Below are positions 21,387 through 35,221 of a stretch of 64,000 bases of DNA, piece after piece (within the stretch, counting starts at the first letter, position 1; each line of letters begins with the position of its first letter). A program made the translations under genes and the position numbers. The notes beneath the pieces were generated by a model, which ran no database searches, was not told where the DNA came from, and worked only from the letters and a program-made list of their open reading frames with translations. This DNA is from Candidatus Thiocaldithrix dubininis (GTDB taxonomy: Bacteria > Pseudomonadota > Gammaproteobacteria > Thiotrichales > Thiotrichaceae). Location: assembly GCA_029972135.1 (NCBI GenBank), contig CP124755.1:2851001-2915000 (forward strand). The letters are read 5' to 3'.

Positions 21387-22578
21387 ATTACTCAATAATT
21401 TTAGCAACAACACCAGCACCGACAGTACGACCACCTTCACGAATAGCGAAGCGTAAACCGTCTTCCATCGCGATAGGATTAATCAGTGTGATGACTAATT
21501 TAACGTTATCCCCAGGCATGACCATTTCGGTGCCTTCAGGCAGTTCAACCGCACCGGTAACGTCGGTAGTACGGAAGTAGAATTGTGGACGGTAGCCCTT
21601 GAAGAATGGGGTATGACGACCACCTTCTTCTTTAGACAATACGTAAACTTCTGCTTCAAATTTAGTGTGAGGTTTGATTGAACCCGGTTTACATAAAACT
21701 TGACCACGTTCAACGTCATCACGTTTAGTACCACGTAATAACAGACCTACGTTGTCCCCTGCTTGACCTTGGTCTAACAGTTTACGGAACATTTCAACGC
21801 CGGTAACGGTAGTGGTTTGAGTAGGACGAATACCGACGATTTCAACGGTTTCACCTACTTTAACAATTCCACGCTCGATACGACCAGTTACTACCGTACC
21901 ACGACCTGAGATAGAGAATACGTCTTCAACCGGCATTAAGAATGCACCGTCAATCGCACGCTCAGGTTCTGGAATGTAAGTATCTAAAGCTTCAATCAAG
22001 CGACCGATAGACGGCTCACCGATTTCAGATTGATCACCTTCTAAGGCTGCACGAGCAGAACCTTTGATGATAGGGGTGTCATCACCCGGGAAGTCGTAGC
22101 TGGATAACAGCTCACGTAATTCCATCTCAACCAGTTCTAATAACTCTTCATCGTCTACGAGGTCACATTTGTTCATGTAAACCACGATGTAAGGTACACC
22201 AACTTGGCGAGATAACAGAATGTGTTCACGCGTTTGTGGCATTGGACCGTCAGCCGCTGAACAAACCAAGATTGCGCCGTCCATTTGTGCTGCACCGGTG
22301 ATCATGTTTTTAACATAATCCGCATGCCCTGGGCAGTCTACGTGGGCGTAGTGGCGGTTGTCTGATTCATATTCTACGTGCGCGGTTGAAATGGTAATAC
22401 CACGTGCTTTTTCTTCCGGTGCTGCGTCAATTTGATCGTACGCTTTCGCTTCACCACCGAATTTACGAGATTGCACTACGGTCAACGCTGCGGTCAGCGT
22501 GGTTTTGCCGTGGTCAACGTGGCCAATTGTACCTACGTTTACGTGCGGCTTCGTGCGCTCAAATTTACTTTTTGCCAT
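21387..22578 (-). repeat. tuf direct repeat, copy 1
   Basis: 1192 bp identical, by direct reading of both strings, to 37664-38855 and in the same orientation. Identity stops exactly at the start codon on one side and one base after the stop codon on the other, pointing to gene conversion of the coding sequence. The two copies are offset by 16,277 bp. Confidence 0.95.
21388..22578 (-). CDS. tuf: elongation factor Tu, copy 1
   Basis: GTPase that delivers aminoacyl-tRNA to the ribosome. 396 aa: G1 [15 protein letters not shown]3 [13 protein letters not shown]4 MNKCDLV, then domains 2 and 3 ending GVVAKIIE. The protein is identical to copy 2 at 37665-38855. This copy is in the str operon, 6 bp after fusA and 7 bp before rpsJ. 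Confidence 0.99.
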   Translation of the reverse strand: MAKSKFERTKPHVNVGTIGHVDHGKTTLTAALTVVQSRKFGGEAKAYDQIDAAPEEKARGITISTAHVEYESDNRHYAHVDCPGHADYVKNMITGAAQMDGAILVCSAADGPMPQTREHILLSRQVGVPYIVVYMNKCDLVDDEELLELVEMELRELLSSYDFPGDDTPIIKGSARAALEGDQSEIGEPSIGRLIEALDTYIPEPERAIDGAFLMPVEDVFSISGRGTVVTGRIERGIVKVGETVEIVGIRPTQTTTVTGVEMFRKLLDQGQAGDNVGLLLRGTKRDDVERGQVLCKPGSIKPHTKFEAEVYVLSKEEGGRHTPFFKGYRPQFYFRTTDVTGAVELPEGTEMVMPGDNVKLVITLINPIAMEDGLRFAIREGGRTVGAGVVAKIIE

Positions 22579-22584
22579 CGTTAA

Positions 22585-24690
22585 TCACTCACCTTTTACT
22601 TTTTTAATAACCGCTTGCGTTATATTCGCGGGAGCTTCAGTATATCTTGCGAATTCCATACTATAAGACGCCCGTCCTTGCGTAGCGGAACGCAAGTCTG
22701 TCGCATAGCCAAACATTTCACCGATAGGTACTTCTGCATGCACTACCATGCTACCGTTTTCTTCGTCCATACCGTGAACTAAGCCACGCCGACGATTTAA
22801 GTCACCAATCACATCCCCCATATAGTCTTCAGGGGTTGAGACTTCGACTTTCATAATCGGTTCTAACAAGGCAGGTTCAGCTTCTAATACGCCTTTGCGT
22901 AATGCCATTGAGCCTGCAATCTTAAACGCCAATTCGCTGGAATCTACATCATGGTAAGAACCATCAAATAGCGTTACTTTAATATCAACCAATGGGAAAC
23001 CGACTAATACGCCGTTACTCATTTGTTCTTGTACGCCCTTATCAATTGCCGGAATAAATTCTTTAGGAATTACCCCGCCAATAATAGCGTTTTCAAATTT
23101 ATAACCTTCACCACGAGGCAAGGGTTCGAGACGTAGCCAGACGTGCCCGTATTGACCTCTACCACCCGATTGACGGATAAATTTACCTTCTACTTCTACC
23201 GTTTTACGAATAGTTTCACGGTAAGCAACTTGTGGCGCACCCACATTAATACTGACTTTGAATTCGCGTAGCATTCGGTCGACGATAATCTCCAAATGCA
23301 ACTCGCCCATGCCAGCAATAATGGTTTGCCCAGTTTCTTCGTCAGTACGCACACGGAAAGAGGGGTCTTCTTGCATCAATTTACTTAATGCAATCCCCAT
23401 TCGCTCTTGATCCGCTTTGGATTTCGGCTCTATCGCAACTGCAATCACTGGCTCTGGAAAATCCATTTTCTCCAAAGTAATAATGTGATTTTGATCACAC
23501 AGGGTATCCCCTGTTGTTACATCTTTTAAACCGACAGCCGCCGCTATATCACCTGCGCGTACTTCATCAATATCTTCGCGTGCATTGGAATGCATCTGCA
23601 CTAAACGACCAATACGTTCGCGCTTGCCTTTAATCGGATTGAATACCACACTTTGAGTAGACAATACGCCGGAGTAAACCCGGAAAAATGTTAGCGTTCC
23701 CACAAAAGGATCAGTTGCAATTTTGAATGCTAAGGCGGCGAAGGGTTCACTGTCAGAAGCGTGACGCTCAGCGACTGTTTCATTTTTATCATTTAGGTGA
23801 CCTTTAATAGCGGGTACATCGACCGGCGCTGGCATCAACTCAATGACTTTATCTAAAACCGCCTGAATGCCTTTATTCTTGAATGCAGAGCCACAAGTCA
23901 TGGGTACAATTTCAAGATTAATAGTGCGTTTGCGTAAACCTGCAATAATTTCTTCGCTCGATAAATCACCTTCTTCAAGGTACTTATCCATTAAAGTTTC
24001 ATCTGCTTCTGCCGCTGCTTCAACCATCTTCTCACGCCATTCTTGGCAAGTTGCCAACATATCAGCCGGAATAGGTTTTGCTTCGTATGTTAACCCCTTA
24101 TCGGATTCATTCCAGATAATGGCTTCCATCCGAATTAAATCCACAATGCCACTAAAGTTTTCTTCAGCACCAATGGGAATTTGTAACGGAACAGGATTCG
24201 CTTTAAGTTTAGCTTTCAATTGCTCATAGACACGTAAGAAATTTGCGCCGGAACGATCCATTTTGTTCACAAACGCCATACGTGGCACATGATATTTATT
24301 GGCTTGACGCCATACTGTTTCAGACTGTGGTTGCACACCACCGACCGCACACAGTACAAACACCGCGCCATCTAATACCCGCAACGACCGCTCTACTTCA
24401 ATGGTGAAATCAACGTGCCCGGGGGTATCAATAATGTTAATACGATGCTCTGGAAACTGCTTATCCATACCAGACCAGAAACAAGTCGTGGCAGCAGAAG
24501 TAATGGTAATACCCCGCTCACGCTCTTGTTCCATCCAGTCCATTGTAGCAGCACCGTCATGCACTTCCCCAATCTTATGTGAAACACCCGTATAAAAAAG
24601 AATACGTTCAGTAACGGTTGTTTTACCTGCATCAATATGCGCCATGATGCCGATATTTCGATACTGTTCAATTGGGGTTGTACGTGCCAC
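22585..24690 (-). CDS. fusA: elongation factor G
   Basis: Translocation and ribosome-recycling GTPase, 701 aa. G1 [16 protein letters not shown]3 [16 protein letters not shown]4 NKMDRSGA. Later domains include [15 protein letters not shown] and [18 protein letters not shown] near the end. It follows rpsG by 21 bp. The full-length, uninterrupted frame and the switch motifs indicate the canonical essential copy, not a tetracycline-resistance homologue. Confidence 0.99.
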   Translation of the reverse strand: MARTTPIEQYRNIGIMAHIDAGKTTVTERILFYTGVSHKIGEVHDGAATMDWMEQERERGITITSAATTCFWSGMDKQFPEHRINIIDTPGHVDFTIEVERSLRVLDGAVFVLCAVGGVQPQSETVWRQANKYHVPRMAFVNKMDRSGANFLRVYEQLKAKLKANPVPLQIPIGAEENFSGIVDLIRMEAIIWNESDKGLTYEAKPIPADMLATCQEWREKMVEAAAEADETLMDKYLEEGDLSSEEIIAGLRKRTINLEIVPMTCGSAFKNKGIQAVLDKVIELMPAPVDVPAIKGHLNDKNETVAERHASDSEPFAALAFKIATDPFVGTLTFFRVYSGVLSTQSVVFNPIKGKRERIGRLVQMHSNAREDIDEVRAGDIAAAVGLKDVTTGDTLCDQNHIITLEKMDFPEPVIAVAIEPKSKADQERMGIALSKLMQEDPSFRVRTDEETGQTIIAGMGELHLEIIVDRMLREFKVSINVGAPQVAYRETIRKTVEVEGKFIRQSGGRGQYGHVWLRLEPLPRGEGYKFENAIIGGVIPKEFIPAIDKGVQEQMSNGVLVGFPLVDIKVTLFDGSYHDVDSSELAFKIAGSMALRKGVLEAEPALLEPIMKVEVSTPEDYMGDVIGDLNRRRGLVHGMDEENGSMVVHAEVPIGEMFGYATDLRSATQGRASYSMEFARYTEAPANITQAVIKKVKGE

Positions 24691-24711
24691 TGGTTTAGTC
24701 TCTTTAGTCTA

Positions 24712-25188
<477 letters not shown>

Positions 25189-25199
25189 TTACCTGTGAA

Positions 25200-25577
<378 letters not shown>

Positions 25578-25639
25578 TTAAAAACATTCTCCTAACCTGC
25601 CACGAGGAACTTGTCTGGCTATCGAGTCCCCATAAAGAC

Positions 25640-25662
25640 AACAGACCGAAAATCGGTCTGTT
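25640..25662 (-). promoter_or_regulatory. hairpin in the str-operon leader
   Basis: Perfect 10-bp stem: AACAGACCGA (25640-25649) with TCGGTCTGTT (25653-25662) and a 3-base loop. It lies a few bases past the predicted start of the str transcript and 66 bp before rpsL. It has no long T-run, so it is more likely a leader structure than a terminator. Confidence 0.55.
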
Positions 25663-25674
25663 TAAGGACGCCAG

Positions 25675-25703
25675 ATTTTAGGGATGGAGAAACCTCCTGT
25701 CAA
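25675..25703 (-). promoter_or_regulatory. sigma70 promoter of the str operon
   Basis: Minus strand: consensus TTGACA (25698-25703), 17-base spacer, TAAAAT (25675-25680). The -35 lies exactly in the loop of a roughly 40-base imperfect inverted repeat (25681-25720), so the same DNA could fold as a hairpin in the rpoC read-through transcript. Confidence 0.8.
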
Positions 25704-25751
25704 GGAGGTTTTCCCTACCCAATCATTTAATTACATAATTCTCCGAATAAA

Positions 25752-28700
25752 TTAGTCGGAGTCCATGTCTAAAGGCTCACCAAAACTAATGCTTTCACTA
25801 GAATGGGGACGTTCATAGTAATATTCATTACGCTTACTACGACGATCATCGTGATAAGCTAGACCTGTACCGGCTGGAATTAAACGCCCAACAATGACGT
25901 TTTCTTTCAGACCACGTAACTCATCACGCGCTCCACGTACAGCAGCTTCGGTTAATACCCGCGTAGTTTCTTGGAAAGATGCCGCTGAAACAAATGAGTC
26001 GGTTACGAGTGAGGCTTTTGTAATCCCCATCAGTAAACGTTCATAAACGATTTTCAGCTTACCTTCTTTTTCCAATTCTTTATTAGCTTCAACCACACGC
26101 CAATAATCAGTTTGTTCACCACGTAAGAATTTACTATCACCTGCATCAATGATTTCAACTTTACGCATCATCTGACGCACGATGACTTCAATGTGTTTAT
26201 CATTGATTTTTACACCTTGCAGACGATAAACATCTTGAATTTCTTTGACTTGGTATTCAGCCAAGGCGGTTGCACCCAACAAGCGTAAGATGTCGTGTGG
26301 GCTAGGTTCACCATCCGCGATAACCTCACCGCGATTGATTTTTTCACCCTCAAATACATCCAAGTTACGCCATTTTGGAATTAACTCTTCGTATTGCTCG
26401 CCGTCTTCATTAGTAATGATAACCCGTTGTTTACCTTTAGTTTCTTTACCAAATGAAATTGTACCAGTTTTTTCCGCAAGAATTGCGCCGTCTTTCGGCT
26501 TACGTGCTTCAAACAAGTCTGCAACCCGTGGCAAACCACCGGTAATATCACGCGTTTTAGAAGAAGCTTGTGGTAAACGTGCGACGATCTCACCTACACC
26601 TACATTCGCGCCATTCGTTGAGCTAACGATTGCACCCGCAGGCAATGGATATTGAACAGGAATTTTAGTGCCTTCAAAAAAGACGCTATCACCGTTCGCA
26701 TCTAATAAACGTACCGTTGGGCGTAATTCACGGCCTTGGCTAGGACGGTTGCGCGGATCCATAACCTCAATGGAAGACAAACCAGTAATGTCATCAATCT
26801 TAGTTTGTACCGTAATCCCGTCTAAGAAGTCGCTAAAGTCGATACGACCCGCTACCTCAGACACGATTGGATGGGTATGTGGATCCCACGTTGCAACCTG
26901 TTGGCCTGCACTAACTTGGGCGTATTGTTCAACCGATAAGATTGCACCATAAGGCAGTTTATAACGCTCTTTATCACGACCGTTACTATCCACAACCCCT
27001 AGTTCACCAGAACGTGACACAACCACCAATTTGCCGTCTTTGTTGCGCACAGTTTTGACATTGACAAAGTGGACTTGACCCGCAGCTTTAACATTAATAC
27101 TGCTTTCCGCTGCTGACCGGCTCGCTGCACCCCCGATATGGAAGGTACGCATGGTTAACTGAGTACCCGGCTCACCGATAGATTGTGCCGCAATAACCCC
27201 GACCGCTTCGCCTTTGCTAACGATATGACCACGAGCTAGGTCACGACCATAACATTTTGCACAAACACCGTAACGCGTTTCACAGGTAATGGCTGAACGT
27301 ACCAAAATTTCATCTACGCCAAGGGCATCAATTTCTTTAACCCAAGACTCATCTAAGAAAGTACCCGCTGGAATTAAAACGTCTTCGCCTTTCTTCACAT
27401 CTTGCGCCACAACCCGACCTAATACGCGCTCGGCTAATGGCTCAACTACGTCACCACCTTCAATGATAGGACGCATCAAGATACCTTGCTCTGTACCACA
27501 ATCTTCAATGGTTACGACCATGTCTTGCGCTACGTCAACCAAACGACGAGTCAAGTAACCAGAGTTTGCGGTTTTTAACGCGGTATCCGCCAAACCCTTA
27601 CGCGCACCGTGGGTTGAGATGAAGTATTGTAATACGTTCAAACCTTCACGGAAGTTAGAAGTAATCGGTGTTTCGATGATTGAACCGTCTGGCTTCGCCA
27701 TCAAGCCCCGCATACCCGCCAACTGACGAATCTGTGCCGCAGAACCCCGCGCTCCAGAATCCGCCATCATATAGATAGAGTTAAAAGACTCTTGGTAAAC
27801 GATTTTACCTTCAGCGTCGACCACTTCTTGCTTACCAATTTTTTCCATCATCGCTTTCGCGACTTTTTCATTGGTACTCGCCCAAATATCGACGACCTTA
27901 TTATAACGTTCGCCTTGTGTTACCAAACCGCTGGCAAATTGGTTTTGAATTTCCAAAACAGCTTCTTCAGCTTCTGCCAATAAATCTGCTTTTTTCTCAG
28001 GAATCATCATGTCATCCGAGCAGAAGGAAACCCCTGCACGCGTTGCATAACGATAACCGGTATACATCAATTGGTCAGCAAAGATAACGGCTGCTTTTAA
28101 ACCCACGCGACGATACGCTTCATTAATCAGCTTAGAAATAGCCTTTTTCTTCAACACGACGTTGAAGTTTTCAAAAGGCAAACCTTCCGGCATGATATTG
28201 GTTAATAACGCACGTCCAACCGTGGTATCAATTAAACGGGTACGTCTAATTAACTCACCATCTTCATCTTTAATGCTGTCGGCAATTCGTACTTTAACTT
28301 TGGCATGTAACGCTGCATTGCCCGTTTCGTAAGCACGCTGTGCTTCCGCTGGGTCTGCAAATACCATACCCTCGCCTTTGGCATTAATCGCATCACGAGT
28401 CATGTAATACAGACCCAATACGATGTCTTGTGAAGGCACAATAATCGGATCACCATTTGCAGGCGATAAGACGTTGTTGGTCGCCATCATCAGGGTACGC
28501 GCTTCTAATTGCGCTTCTAATGATAAGGGCACATGCACCGCCATTTGGTCGCCGTCGAAGTCCGCGTTGAATGCGGAACACACCAACGGGTGTAATTGAA
28601 TGGCTTTACCTTCAATTAAGGTCGGTTCAAACGCTTGAATCCCTAAACGGTGCAGGGTTGGCGCACGGTTTAACATCACCGGATGTTCACGAATCACTTC

Positions 28701-29939
28701 CGCCAGAATATCCCAAACTTCTGCCGTTTCACGTTCAACCAGCTTTTTCGCTGCTTTAATAGTGGTTGCTAAACCCCGGCGTTGTAACTTACCGAAAATG
28801 AAAGGCTTGAATAACTCCAACGCCATTTTTTTCGGCAAACCGCATTGATGCAAACGTAAGGTAGGACCTACCACGATGACCGAACGCCCAGAGTAGTCAA
28901 CCCGTTTACCTAATAAGTTCTGACGGAAACGACCTTGTTTACCCTTAATCATGTCAGATAAGGATTTCAATGGACGTTTGTTAGAACCGGTAATCGCACG
29001 ACCACGACGACCATTATCTAATAAGGCGTCAACGGATTCTTGCAACATGCGTTTTTCATTACGCACGATAATGTCTGGCGCATTCAGCTCCAACAAGCGT
29101 TTTAAACGATTATTCCGGTTAATCACTCGACGATATAAGTCGTTCAAATCAGACGTCGCAAAACGACCACCATCTAATGGCACTAATGGACGTAAATCCG
29201 GTGGTAAAACTGGAAGCACGGTCATAATCATCCATTCTGGTTTATTGCCAGAGCTTAAGAATGATTCCATTAATTTCAAACGTTTACCTAAACGTTTTAA
29301 TTTAGTTTCAGAGCCAGTTTCAGCGATTTCTTCGCGCATTTTATTGACCTCATCTTTGAGATCAATGGTGCTTAGCAAATTGAAAATCGCTTCTGCACCC
29401 ATGCTGGCTTCAAATTCATCGCCGTATTCTTCAACCGCTTCTAAATAACCTTCATCGCTTAGCAATTGACCACGTTCTAAAGTGGTCATGCCACCTTCTG
29501 TCACCACGAAGGTTTCAAAATACAAAATGCGCTCAATATCACGCAAGGTCATATCCAGCATTAAGCCAATACGCGAAGGCAGTGATTTTAAGAACCAAAT
29601 GTGTGCCACAGGGCTGGCTAATTCAATATGCCCCATACGCTCGCGGCGGACTTTAGTTTGAGTGACTTCAACGCCACATTTTTCACAAACCACACCACGA
29701 TGTTTTAAACGCTTATACTTACCGCATAGGCATTCATAGTCTTTGACGGGTCCAAAAATCTTGGCACAGAATAAACCGTCACGTTCGGGTTTAAAGGTAC
29801 GATAGTTAATGGTCTCTGGCTTTTTAACTTCGCCATAAGACCAAGAACGAATAACTTCAGGCGATGCAAGACCAACCTTGATCGCGTCAAAGTCATGATT
29901 TTCTTGTTCTCGCTTGTGGAAATTCAATAAATCTTTCAT
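25752..29939 (-). CDS. rpoC: RNA polymerase beta' subunit
   Basis: 1395 aa, normal for a gammaproteobacterium. The N-terminal zinc ribbon has [20 protein letters not shown]. The catalytic Mg-binding loop is [15 protein letters not shown]. The second zinc site ([18 protein letters not shown]) and the trigger-loop/bridge region ([20 protein letters not shown]) are intact. Starts 7 bp after the rpoB stop. The str promoter and leader lie between it and rpsL. Confidence 0.99.
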   Translation of the reverse strand: MKDLLNFHKREQENHDFDAIKVGLASPEVIRSWSYGEVKKPETINYRTFKPERDGLFCAKIFGPVKDYECLCGKYKRLKHRGVVCEKCGVEVTQTKVRRERMGHIELASPVAHIWFLKSLPSRIGLMLDMTLRDIERILYFETFVVTEGGMTTLERGQLLSDEGYLEAVEEYGDEFEASMGAEAIFNLLSTIDLKDEVNKMREEIAETGSETKLKRLGKRLKLMESFLSSGNKPEWMIMTVLPVLPPDLRPLVPLDGGRFATSDLNDLYRRVINRNNRLKRLLELNAPDIIVRNEKRMLQESVDALLDNGRRGRAITGSNKRPLKSLSDMIKGKQGRFRQNLLGKRVDYSGRSVIVVGPTLRLHQCGLPKKMALELFKPFIFGKLQRRGLATTIKAAKKLVERETAEVWDILAEVIREHPVMLNRAPTLHRLGIQAFEPTLIEGKAIQLHPLVCSAFNADFDGDQMAVHVPLSLEAQLEARTLMMATNNVLSPANGDPIIVPSQDIVLGLYYMTRDAINAKGEGMVFADPAEAQRAYETGNAALHAKVKVRIADSIKDEDGELIRRTRLIDTTVGRALLTNIMPEGLPFENFNVVLKKKAISKLINEAYRRVGLKAAVIFADQLMYTGYRYATRAGVSFCSDDMMIPEKKADLLAEAEEAVLEIQNQFASGLVTQGERYNKVVDIWASTNEKVAKAMMEKIGKQEVVDAEGKIVYQESFNSIYMMADSGARGSAAQIRQLAGMRGLMAKPDGSIIETPITSNFREGLNVLQYFISTHGARKGLADTALKTANSGYLTRRLVDVAQDMVVTIEDCGTEQGILMRPIIEGGDVVEPLAERVLGRVVAQDVKKGEDVLIPAGTFLDESWVKEIDALGVDEILVRSAITCETRYGVCAKCYGRDLARGHIVSKGEAVGVIAAQSIGEPGTQLTMRTFHIGGAASRSAAESSINVKAAGQVHFVNVKTVRNKDGKLVVVSRSGELGVVDSNGRDKERYKLPYGAILSVEQYAQVSAGQQVATWDPHTHPIVSEVAGRIDFSDFLDGITVQTKIDDITGLSSIEVMDPRNRPSQGRELRPTVRLLDANGDSVFFEGTKIPVQYPLPAGAIVSSTNGANVGVGEIVARLPQASSKTRDITGGLPRVADLFEARKPKDGAILAEKTGTISFGKETKGKQRVIITNEDGEQYEELIPKWRNLDVFEGEKINRGEVIADGEPSPHDILRLLGATALAEYQVKEIQDVYRLQGVKINDKHIEVIVRQMMRKVEIIDAGDSKFLRGEQTDYWRVVEANKELEKEGKLKIVYERLLMGITKASLVTDSFVSAASFQETTRVLTEAAVRGARDELRGLKENVIVGRLIPAGTGLAYHDDRRSKRNEYYYERPHSSESISFGEPLDMDSD

Positions 29940-29945
29940 CGCTGA

Positions 29946-32900
29946 TTAGTCCCGTTCCAGTTCGATATTCAGACCAAGTGAGCGGATTTCCTTCATTAAT
30001 ACATTGAAGGACTCAGGCATACTGGCTTCCATATAGTGGTCGCCATCCACAATGTTTTTGTACATACGGTTACGTCCATTGACGTCATCCGACTTAACTG
30101 TGAGCATTTCTTGTAAGGTATACGCCGCACCGTAAGCTTCCAGTGCCCACACCTCCATTTCACCGAAGCGCTGACCACCAAATTGCGCTTTACCACCCAA
30201 TGGTTGCTGCGTTACTAGGCTATAAGGTCCAGTAGAACGTGCATGCATTTTGTCATCAACCAAGTGGTTGAGTTTCAACATATGCATATAACCCACGGTT
30301 ACTTTACGCTCGAATGCATCACCGGTACGACCATCGAATAAAGTGGTTTGACCGCTTTCCGGTAAATCGGCCAACTTCAACATCGCTTTGATTTCATGCT
30401 CATGCGCGCCATCAAAGACTTGAGTTGCCATTGGCACGCCTTTGCGTAGGTTTTTCGCTAAATCAATCACTTCTTCGTCGCTTAATTCATCAACGACTTG
30501 ATCTTGATTAGGGTTGCCACCGGTTGCATAGACTTCACTGATAAATTGACGCATTTCATCAATTTTGGCTTTGGCATCAATCATTCGACCGATTTTTTCA
30601 CCTAAGCCTTTAGCTGCCCAACCTAAGTGTGTTTCCAAAACCTGACCAACGTTCATCCGTGACGGAACGCCCAATGGGTTCAACACGATATCCACGGTTT
30701 GACCGTTCGCTAAATAAGGCATGTCTTCCACCGGTACAATGCGCGATACCACACCCTTGTTACCGTGACGACCTGCCATTTTATCACCCGGCTGCATACG
30801 GCGTTTAACCGCAATATACACTTTCACCATTTTCATAACGCCGGGCGCTAAATCATCACCTGCCATTAATTTATCGCGTTGTTTTTGCAGGCGACTTTCG
30901 TAATGCTTTTTCTTCTCTTCGATTTGCGCAGCCAAACCTTCGAGCTGAGTATTGACATCCTCATCTTGCATACGAATCAAGAACCATTCGCGGCGCTCTA
31001 AAGTATCCAAATACTCTTCCGTGACCAGCGTACCGCCAACTAAGCGTTTGGGACCGCCCAATGCAGGCTTACCAATCACTAATTTTGCAAAACGGTCAAA
31101 AATATCTGCTTCGTAAATCCGCAATTCATCGCGTAAATCTTTACGAACTTTTTTCAGATCTTCTTCCTGAATCGCTAAGGCACGGGCATCACGCTCGACA
31201 CCATCCCGTGTAAATACACGCACATCAATGACTGTACCAGCCATGCCTGTGGGTACGCGTAAAGAGGTATCTTTAACATCAGAGGCTTTTTCACCGAAGA
31301 TTGCCCGTAACAATTTTTCTTCTGGCGTTAATTGGCTTTCACCCTTAGGTGTTACTTTGCCTACCAGAATATCGTTGGGCTTAACTTCTGCCCCTACATG
31401 AATAATGCCGGATGCATCCAATTTCGCTAACAAACTTTCGCTAACGTTTGGAATATCAGCCGTAATTTCTTCAGGGCCTAACTTGGTGTCACGCGCTAAA
31501 CATTGCAACTCTTCAATGTGAATTGAAGTGTAACGATCTTCATCAACCACGCGCTCAGATAATAAAATGGAGTCTTCGTAGTTGTAACCGTTCCAAGGCA
31601 TGAACGCGATGAACATATTCTGACCTAACGCTAACTCGCCTAAGTCAGTTGATGAACCGTCTGCTAATACGTCACCACGCGCTACCATATCGCCAACTTT
31701 GACGATTGGGCGTTGGTTAATACAGGTATTTTGGTTAGAACGGGTGTACTTAATCAGGTTGTAAATATCAACCCCACCCCGCTCATCCGCTTCCTCATCA
31801 TTCACACGAATAACGATACGACCTGCATCTACCGAATCAATTACACCACCTCGACGTGCAGAAATAGCAGAACCAGAGTCTTGCGCGACTGCCCGCTCCA
31901 TACCTGTACCGGCTAATGGCTTATCCGCACGTAAACAAGGTACGGCTTGGCGTTGCATGTTTGAACCCATCAAGGCACGGTTCGCATCATCGTGCTCTAA
32001 GAATGGAATCAAAGAAGCCGCAACGGATACGATCTGCTTAGGCGATACGTCCATATATTGCACGGTATCGGCTGGCATCAACGTAAATTCATTTTTATAC
32101 CGACAAGAAACAAACTCATCGGATAAACGACCGTCCGCGTCTAAAGCAGCGCTTGCCTGTGCGATAACATAATTGGATTCTTCGATTGCAGACAAATAAT
32201 CAATCTGCATGGTCGGTTTGCCATCAATAACTTTACGATACGGGGTCTCAAGGAAACCATAATCGTTAGTACGGGCATACACCGCCAATGAGTTAATCAA
32301 ACCGATGTTTGGACCTTCAGGCGTTTCAATCGGACATACCCGACCGTAATGGGTTGGATGTACGTCGCGCACCTCAAAGCCTGCACGTTCACGCGTTAAA
32401 CCACCCGGACCTAACGCAGAAATACGGCGTTTATGAGTCACTTCAGATAATGGATTGTTTTGATCCATAAACTGTGACAACTGGCTAGAACCGAAGAATT
32501 CTTTAATCGACGCAGACACAGGTTTAGAATTAACCAGTTCTTGCGGCATTAAGCCTTCGCTTTCCGCCATACTCAAACGTTCTTTAACCGCACGTTCAAC
32601 CCGCACTAAGCCCACGCGGAAGGCATTTTCTGCCATTTCGCCCACACTACGTACGCGCCGGTTACCGAGATGGTCAATATCATCTACATCATCGCGACCA
32701 TCGCGAATATCAATCAGCTTTTTCAGAACTGCCAAAATATCGTCTTGATCTAAAACGCCTTTGCCCGTTGCCGCTTCACGTCCTAAACGACGGTTAAACT
32801 TCATACGACCGACAGCTGATAAATCATAACGATCATCAGTAAAGAATAAGTTAGAGAACAAATTCTCAGCCGCTTCTTTAGTGGGTGGTTCGCCCGGACG

Positions 32901-34028
32901 CATCATACGATAAATTTCGATCTGCGCTTCTAATGGGCTAGTGGTGGTATCAATATTTAAAGTATTAGAAATGAATGGACCGCGATCCAAATCATTGGTG
33001 TATAAAACTCTGAACTTAGTCACATCATTGTCACGGAATTTATCTAATAAACCATCCGTGATTTCCGCATTGGCACTGGCTAACAGTTCGCCTGTTACCG
33101 GATCAACCACATCATGCGCTAATATTTTGCCATTCATATAATTTTCAGGCACAACTAATTTGTTTAAACCTGATTTTTCTAATTGGCGAATATGTTTAGC
33201 CGTAATGCGACGACCCGTCTCAACCAATACTTTGCCATCTAATAAAATATCAAATGAAGCCAGTTCACCCCGTAAACGCTCGGGCACTAACTCCATTTCT
33301 ACAGATTCATCACTTAAGTGAACCTGCGTTTTATCGAAGAAATAATCTAAAATTCCTTCGTTTTGCATACCTAACGCACGTAATAAAATCGTGGAAGGCA
33401 ATTTACGGCGACGGTCAATCCGTACAAAGATTGAATCTTTCGGATCGAATTCAAAATCTAACCATGAACCACGATAAGGAATCACCCGCGCACTGTGTAA
33501 TAATTTACCTGCGGTATTGGATTTGCCTTTATCATGTTCAAAAAACACACCTGGTGAACGATGTAATTGCGACACAATAACCCGTTCAGTACCATTAATA
33601 ATAAATGTACCCTTATCGGTCATTAATGGCAGTTCACCCAAGTAAACATCTTGCTCTTTAATAGATTTAACGACTTTAGCTTCGACGGCTGCTTCTTTAT
33701 CATAAATTACCAAGCGCAATTTTACGCGCAAGGAAGCAGCATACGTTAAACCGCGTAATTGACACTCTTGTACGTCAAACACTGGCTCAGCCAAGCGATA
33801 ATCGACATACTCAAGCGCAACATAGCTATTATAACTAATAATCGGAAAAACAGAGGAAAACGCTGCATGGAGTCCCATGTCGCGTCGTTCTTGAACCGGC
33901 TTGTCCAATTGCAAGAACTGACGATAAGACTCCAACTGAATGGTGAGTAGGTCAGGTACTTCCAGAATCTGTGGTCGCTTCCCAAAATCTTTGCGGATTC
34001 GTTTCTTTTCGGTATAACTCAGTCCCAT
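29946..34028 (-). CDS. rpoB: RNA polymerase beta subunit
   Basis: 1360 aa. The rifampicin-binding segment [20 protein letters not shown] and the following [11 protein letters not shown] match the sensitive consensus. Active-site region [18 protein letters not shown] and the C-terminal clamp contact [19 protein letters not shown] are present. It is preceded by an attenuator hairpin and separated from rplL by 155 bp. Confidence 0.99.
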   Translation of the reverse strand: MGLSYTEKKRIRKDFGKRPQILEVPDLLTIQLESYRQFLQLDKPVQERRDMGLHAAFSSVFPIISYNSYVALEYVDYRLAEPVFDVQECQLRGLTYAASLRVKLRLVIYDKEAAVEAKVVKSIKEQDVYLGELPLMTDKGTFIINGTERVIVSQLHRSPGVFFEHDKGKSNTAGKLLHSARVIPYRGSWLDFEFDPKDSIFVRIDRRRKLPSTILLRALGMQNEGILDYFFDKTQVHLSDESVEMELVPERLRGELASFDILLDGKVLVETGRRITAKHIRQLEKSGLNKLVVPENYMNGKILAHDVVDPVTGELLASANAEITDGLLDKFRDNDVTKFRVLYTNDLDRGPFISNTLNIDTTTSPLEAQIEIYRMMRPGEPPTKEAAENLFSNLFFTDDRYDLSAVGRMKFNRRLGREAATGKGVLDQDDILAVLKKLIDIRDGRDDVDDIDHLGNRRVRSVGEMAENAFRVGLVRVERAVKERLSMAESEGLMPQELVNSKPVSASIKEFFGSSQLSQFMDQNNPLSEVTHKRRISALGPGGLTRERAGFEVRDVHPTHYGRVCPIETPEGPNIGLINSLAVYARTNDYGFLETPYRKVIDGKPTMQIDYLSAIEESNYVIAQASAALDADGRLSDEFVSCRYKNEFTLMPADTVQYMDVSPKQIVSVAASLIPFLEHDDANRALMGSNMQRQAVPCLRADKPLAGTGMERAVAQDSGSAISARRGGVIDSVDAGRIVIRVNDEEADERGGVDIYNLIKYTRSNQNTCINQRPIVKVGDMVARGDVLADGSSTDLGELALGQNMFIAFMPWNGYNYEDSILLSERVVDEDRYTSIHIEELQCLARDTKLGPEEITADIPNVSESLLAKLDASGIIHVGAEVKPNDILVGKVTPKGESQLTPEEKLLRAIFGEKASDVKDTSLRVPTGMAGTVIDVRVFTRDGVERDARALAIQEEDLKKVRKDLRDELRIYEADIFDRFAKLVIGKPALGGPKRLVGGTLVTEEYLDTLERREWFLIRMQDEDVNTQLEGLAAQIEEKKKHYESRLQKQRDKLMAGDDLAPGVMKMVKVYIAVKRRMQPGDKMAGRHGNKGVVSRIVPVEDMPYLANGQTVDIVLNPLGVPSRMNVGQVLETHLGWAAKGLGEKIGRMIDAKAKIDEMRQFISEVYATGGNPNQDQVVDELSDEEVIDLAKNLRKGVPMATQVFDGAHEHEIKAMLKLADLPESGQTTLFDGRTGDAFERKVTVGYMHMLKLNHLVDDKMHARSTGPYSLVTQQPLGGKAQFGGQRFGEMEVWALEAYGAAYTLQEMLTVKSDDVNGRNRMYKNIVDGDHYMEASMPESFNVLMKEIRSLGLNIELERD

Positions 34029-34099
34029 CGTTCTTCCTCACTGGAATCAGAATCTCGGCTATGAATAGCCACTGCTTTTAGACAAGCTTATCAAGCGAC

Positions 34100-34132
34100 A
34101 AAAGGCCGACAGTACAAAATATACTGTCAGCC
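34100..34132 (-). terminator. rplL-rpoB attenuator
   Basis: An 11-bp stem (34104-34114 with 34122-34132, one G-T pair) with a 7-base loop, followed on the minus strand by TTTTGT. Position and form match the partial terminator that in E. coli lets only a fraction of rplJL transcripts continue into rpoBC. A second short palindrome, GGCTATGAATAGCC, lies nearer rpoB. Confidence 0.85.
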
Positions 34133-34183
34133 TGTAATATACAAACAGAACTAATCGCAGCGCAAAATAGTCCGACCTCAACC

Positions 34184-34555
34184 TTACTTGAGTTCGACAG
34201 TAGCGCCTGCGTCTTCCAGTTCTTTTTTGATTTTTTCTGCGTCTTCTTTGCTAGCACCTTCTTTAACAGTAGAAGGAGTACCTTCAACCATGTCTTTCGC
34301 TTCTTTTAAGCCCAGACCAGTGATTGCACGCACAACTTTGATAACGTTGATTTTGTTAGCACCGTGGCTAGTCATTACAACGTTGAATTCAGTTTGCACT
34401 TCTTCAGGTGCAGCTTCCACAGCCGCAGGACCAGCAGCGACTGCAACAGCAGCAGTAACGCCAAATTTTTCTTCAATTGCTGAAATCAGGTCAACGATTT
34501 CAGTTACGGTCATGTTGGCAAAAGTTTCCAACATATCTTCTTTTGTACAAGCCAT
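34184..34555 (-). CDS. rplL: 50S ribosomal protein L7/L12
   Basis: 123 aa stalk protein, present in several copies per ribosome, recruiting translational GTPases. It starts [20 protein letters not shown]. An Ala-rich hinge follows ([17 protein letters not shown]), then the globular domain [20 protein letters not shown]. An in-frame TTG four codons upstream overlaps the GGAG ribosome-binding site, so ATG 34555 is the start. Confidence 0.98.
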   Translation of the reverse strand: MACTKEDMLETFANMTVTEIVDLISAIEEKFGVTAAVAVAAGPAAVEAAPEEVQTEFNVVMTSHGANKINVIKVVRAITGLGLKEAKDMVEGTPSTVKEGASKEDAEKIKKELEDAGATVELK

Positions 34556-34582
34556 TTGATTCTCCAAAACCTAAATCAGTAA

Positions 34583-35101
34583 TCAGTCTACGCTAACGCC
34601 AGCGGCTTCAGCTTTCTGGTCACGCAATGCAGCAAGAGTGCGAGCGAATTTATCCAACGGAGCGCGCAGAGCAGCAGCCAAGGTAGCCAATGCTTGATCA
34701 CGGGTTGGCAATTTCGCCAGACGTTCTAACTCAGCAGCCGGTAACATTTTGCCGTCAATAGCGACGAAACGAACTTGCAACTTATCGTTAGCTTTGTCTT
34801 TTAAGAAGTCTCTAATTAAGCGTGCGGCAGAACCCGGATCTTCTTGCGAAAACGCTAAGATCAGTGGACCTGTTAAACCGTCTTGGATACATTCAAAAGC
34901 GGTATCTTTAACGGCAATGCTCGCTAAATTATTCTTCACAACGCGTAAGTAAACACCATTTTTACGTGCGTTTTGACGTAAAGTGGTTAGTTGACCTACG
35001 GTTAATCCACGGTACTCAGCAGCAACCGCAGAATAAGCACTTGCAGCAACTGCGGCCACTTCAGAGATAATTTCTTTTTTCTCTTGTAGTGTTAATGCCA
35101 C
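34583..35101 (-). CDS. rplJ: 50S ribosomal protein L10
   Basis: 172 aa base of the L7/L12 stalk and, as the L10-L12 complex, regulator of this operon in E. coli. The family start ALTLQEKKEIISEV is best served by a GTG at 35101, which has AGGAG eight bases upstream; an in-frame ATG 14 codons further up has no family support. A hairpin (35114-35132) abuts the ribosome-binding site. The C-terminal helix that binds L12 is present. Confidence 0.96.
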   Translation of the reverse strand: MALTLQEKKEIISEVAAVAASAYSAVAAEYRGLTVGQLTTLRQNARKNGVYLRVVKNNLASIAVKDTAFECIQDGLTGPLILAFSQEDPGSAARLIRDFLKDKANDKLQVRFVAIDGKMLPAAELERLAKLPTRDQALATLAAALRAPLDKFARTLAALRDQKAEAAGVSVD

Positions 35102-35221
35102 GTTATCTACTCCTGGTTTGGCGGATAAACCACCATTTAACATTCACTTAGCAACAACATTACTAAGTAATGAAACAGCGTCCCAAACCATATTACTGAC
35201 TCGGGTAACGCCATCTACGCA

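Noticed and set aside
26245..29448. Several plus-strand frames opposite rpoC
   Set aside because: They are shadows of a strongly conserved coding sequence and have no matching features of their own.
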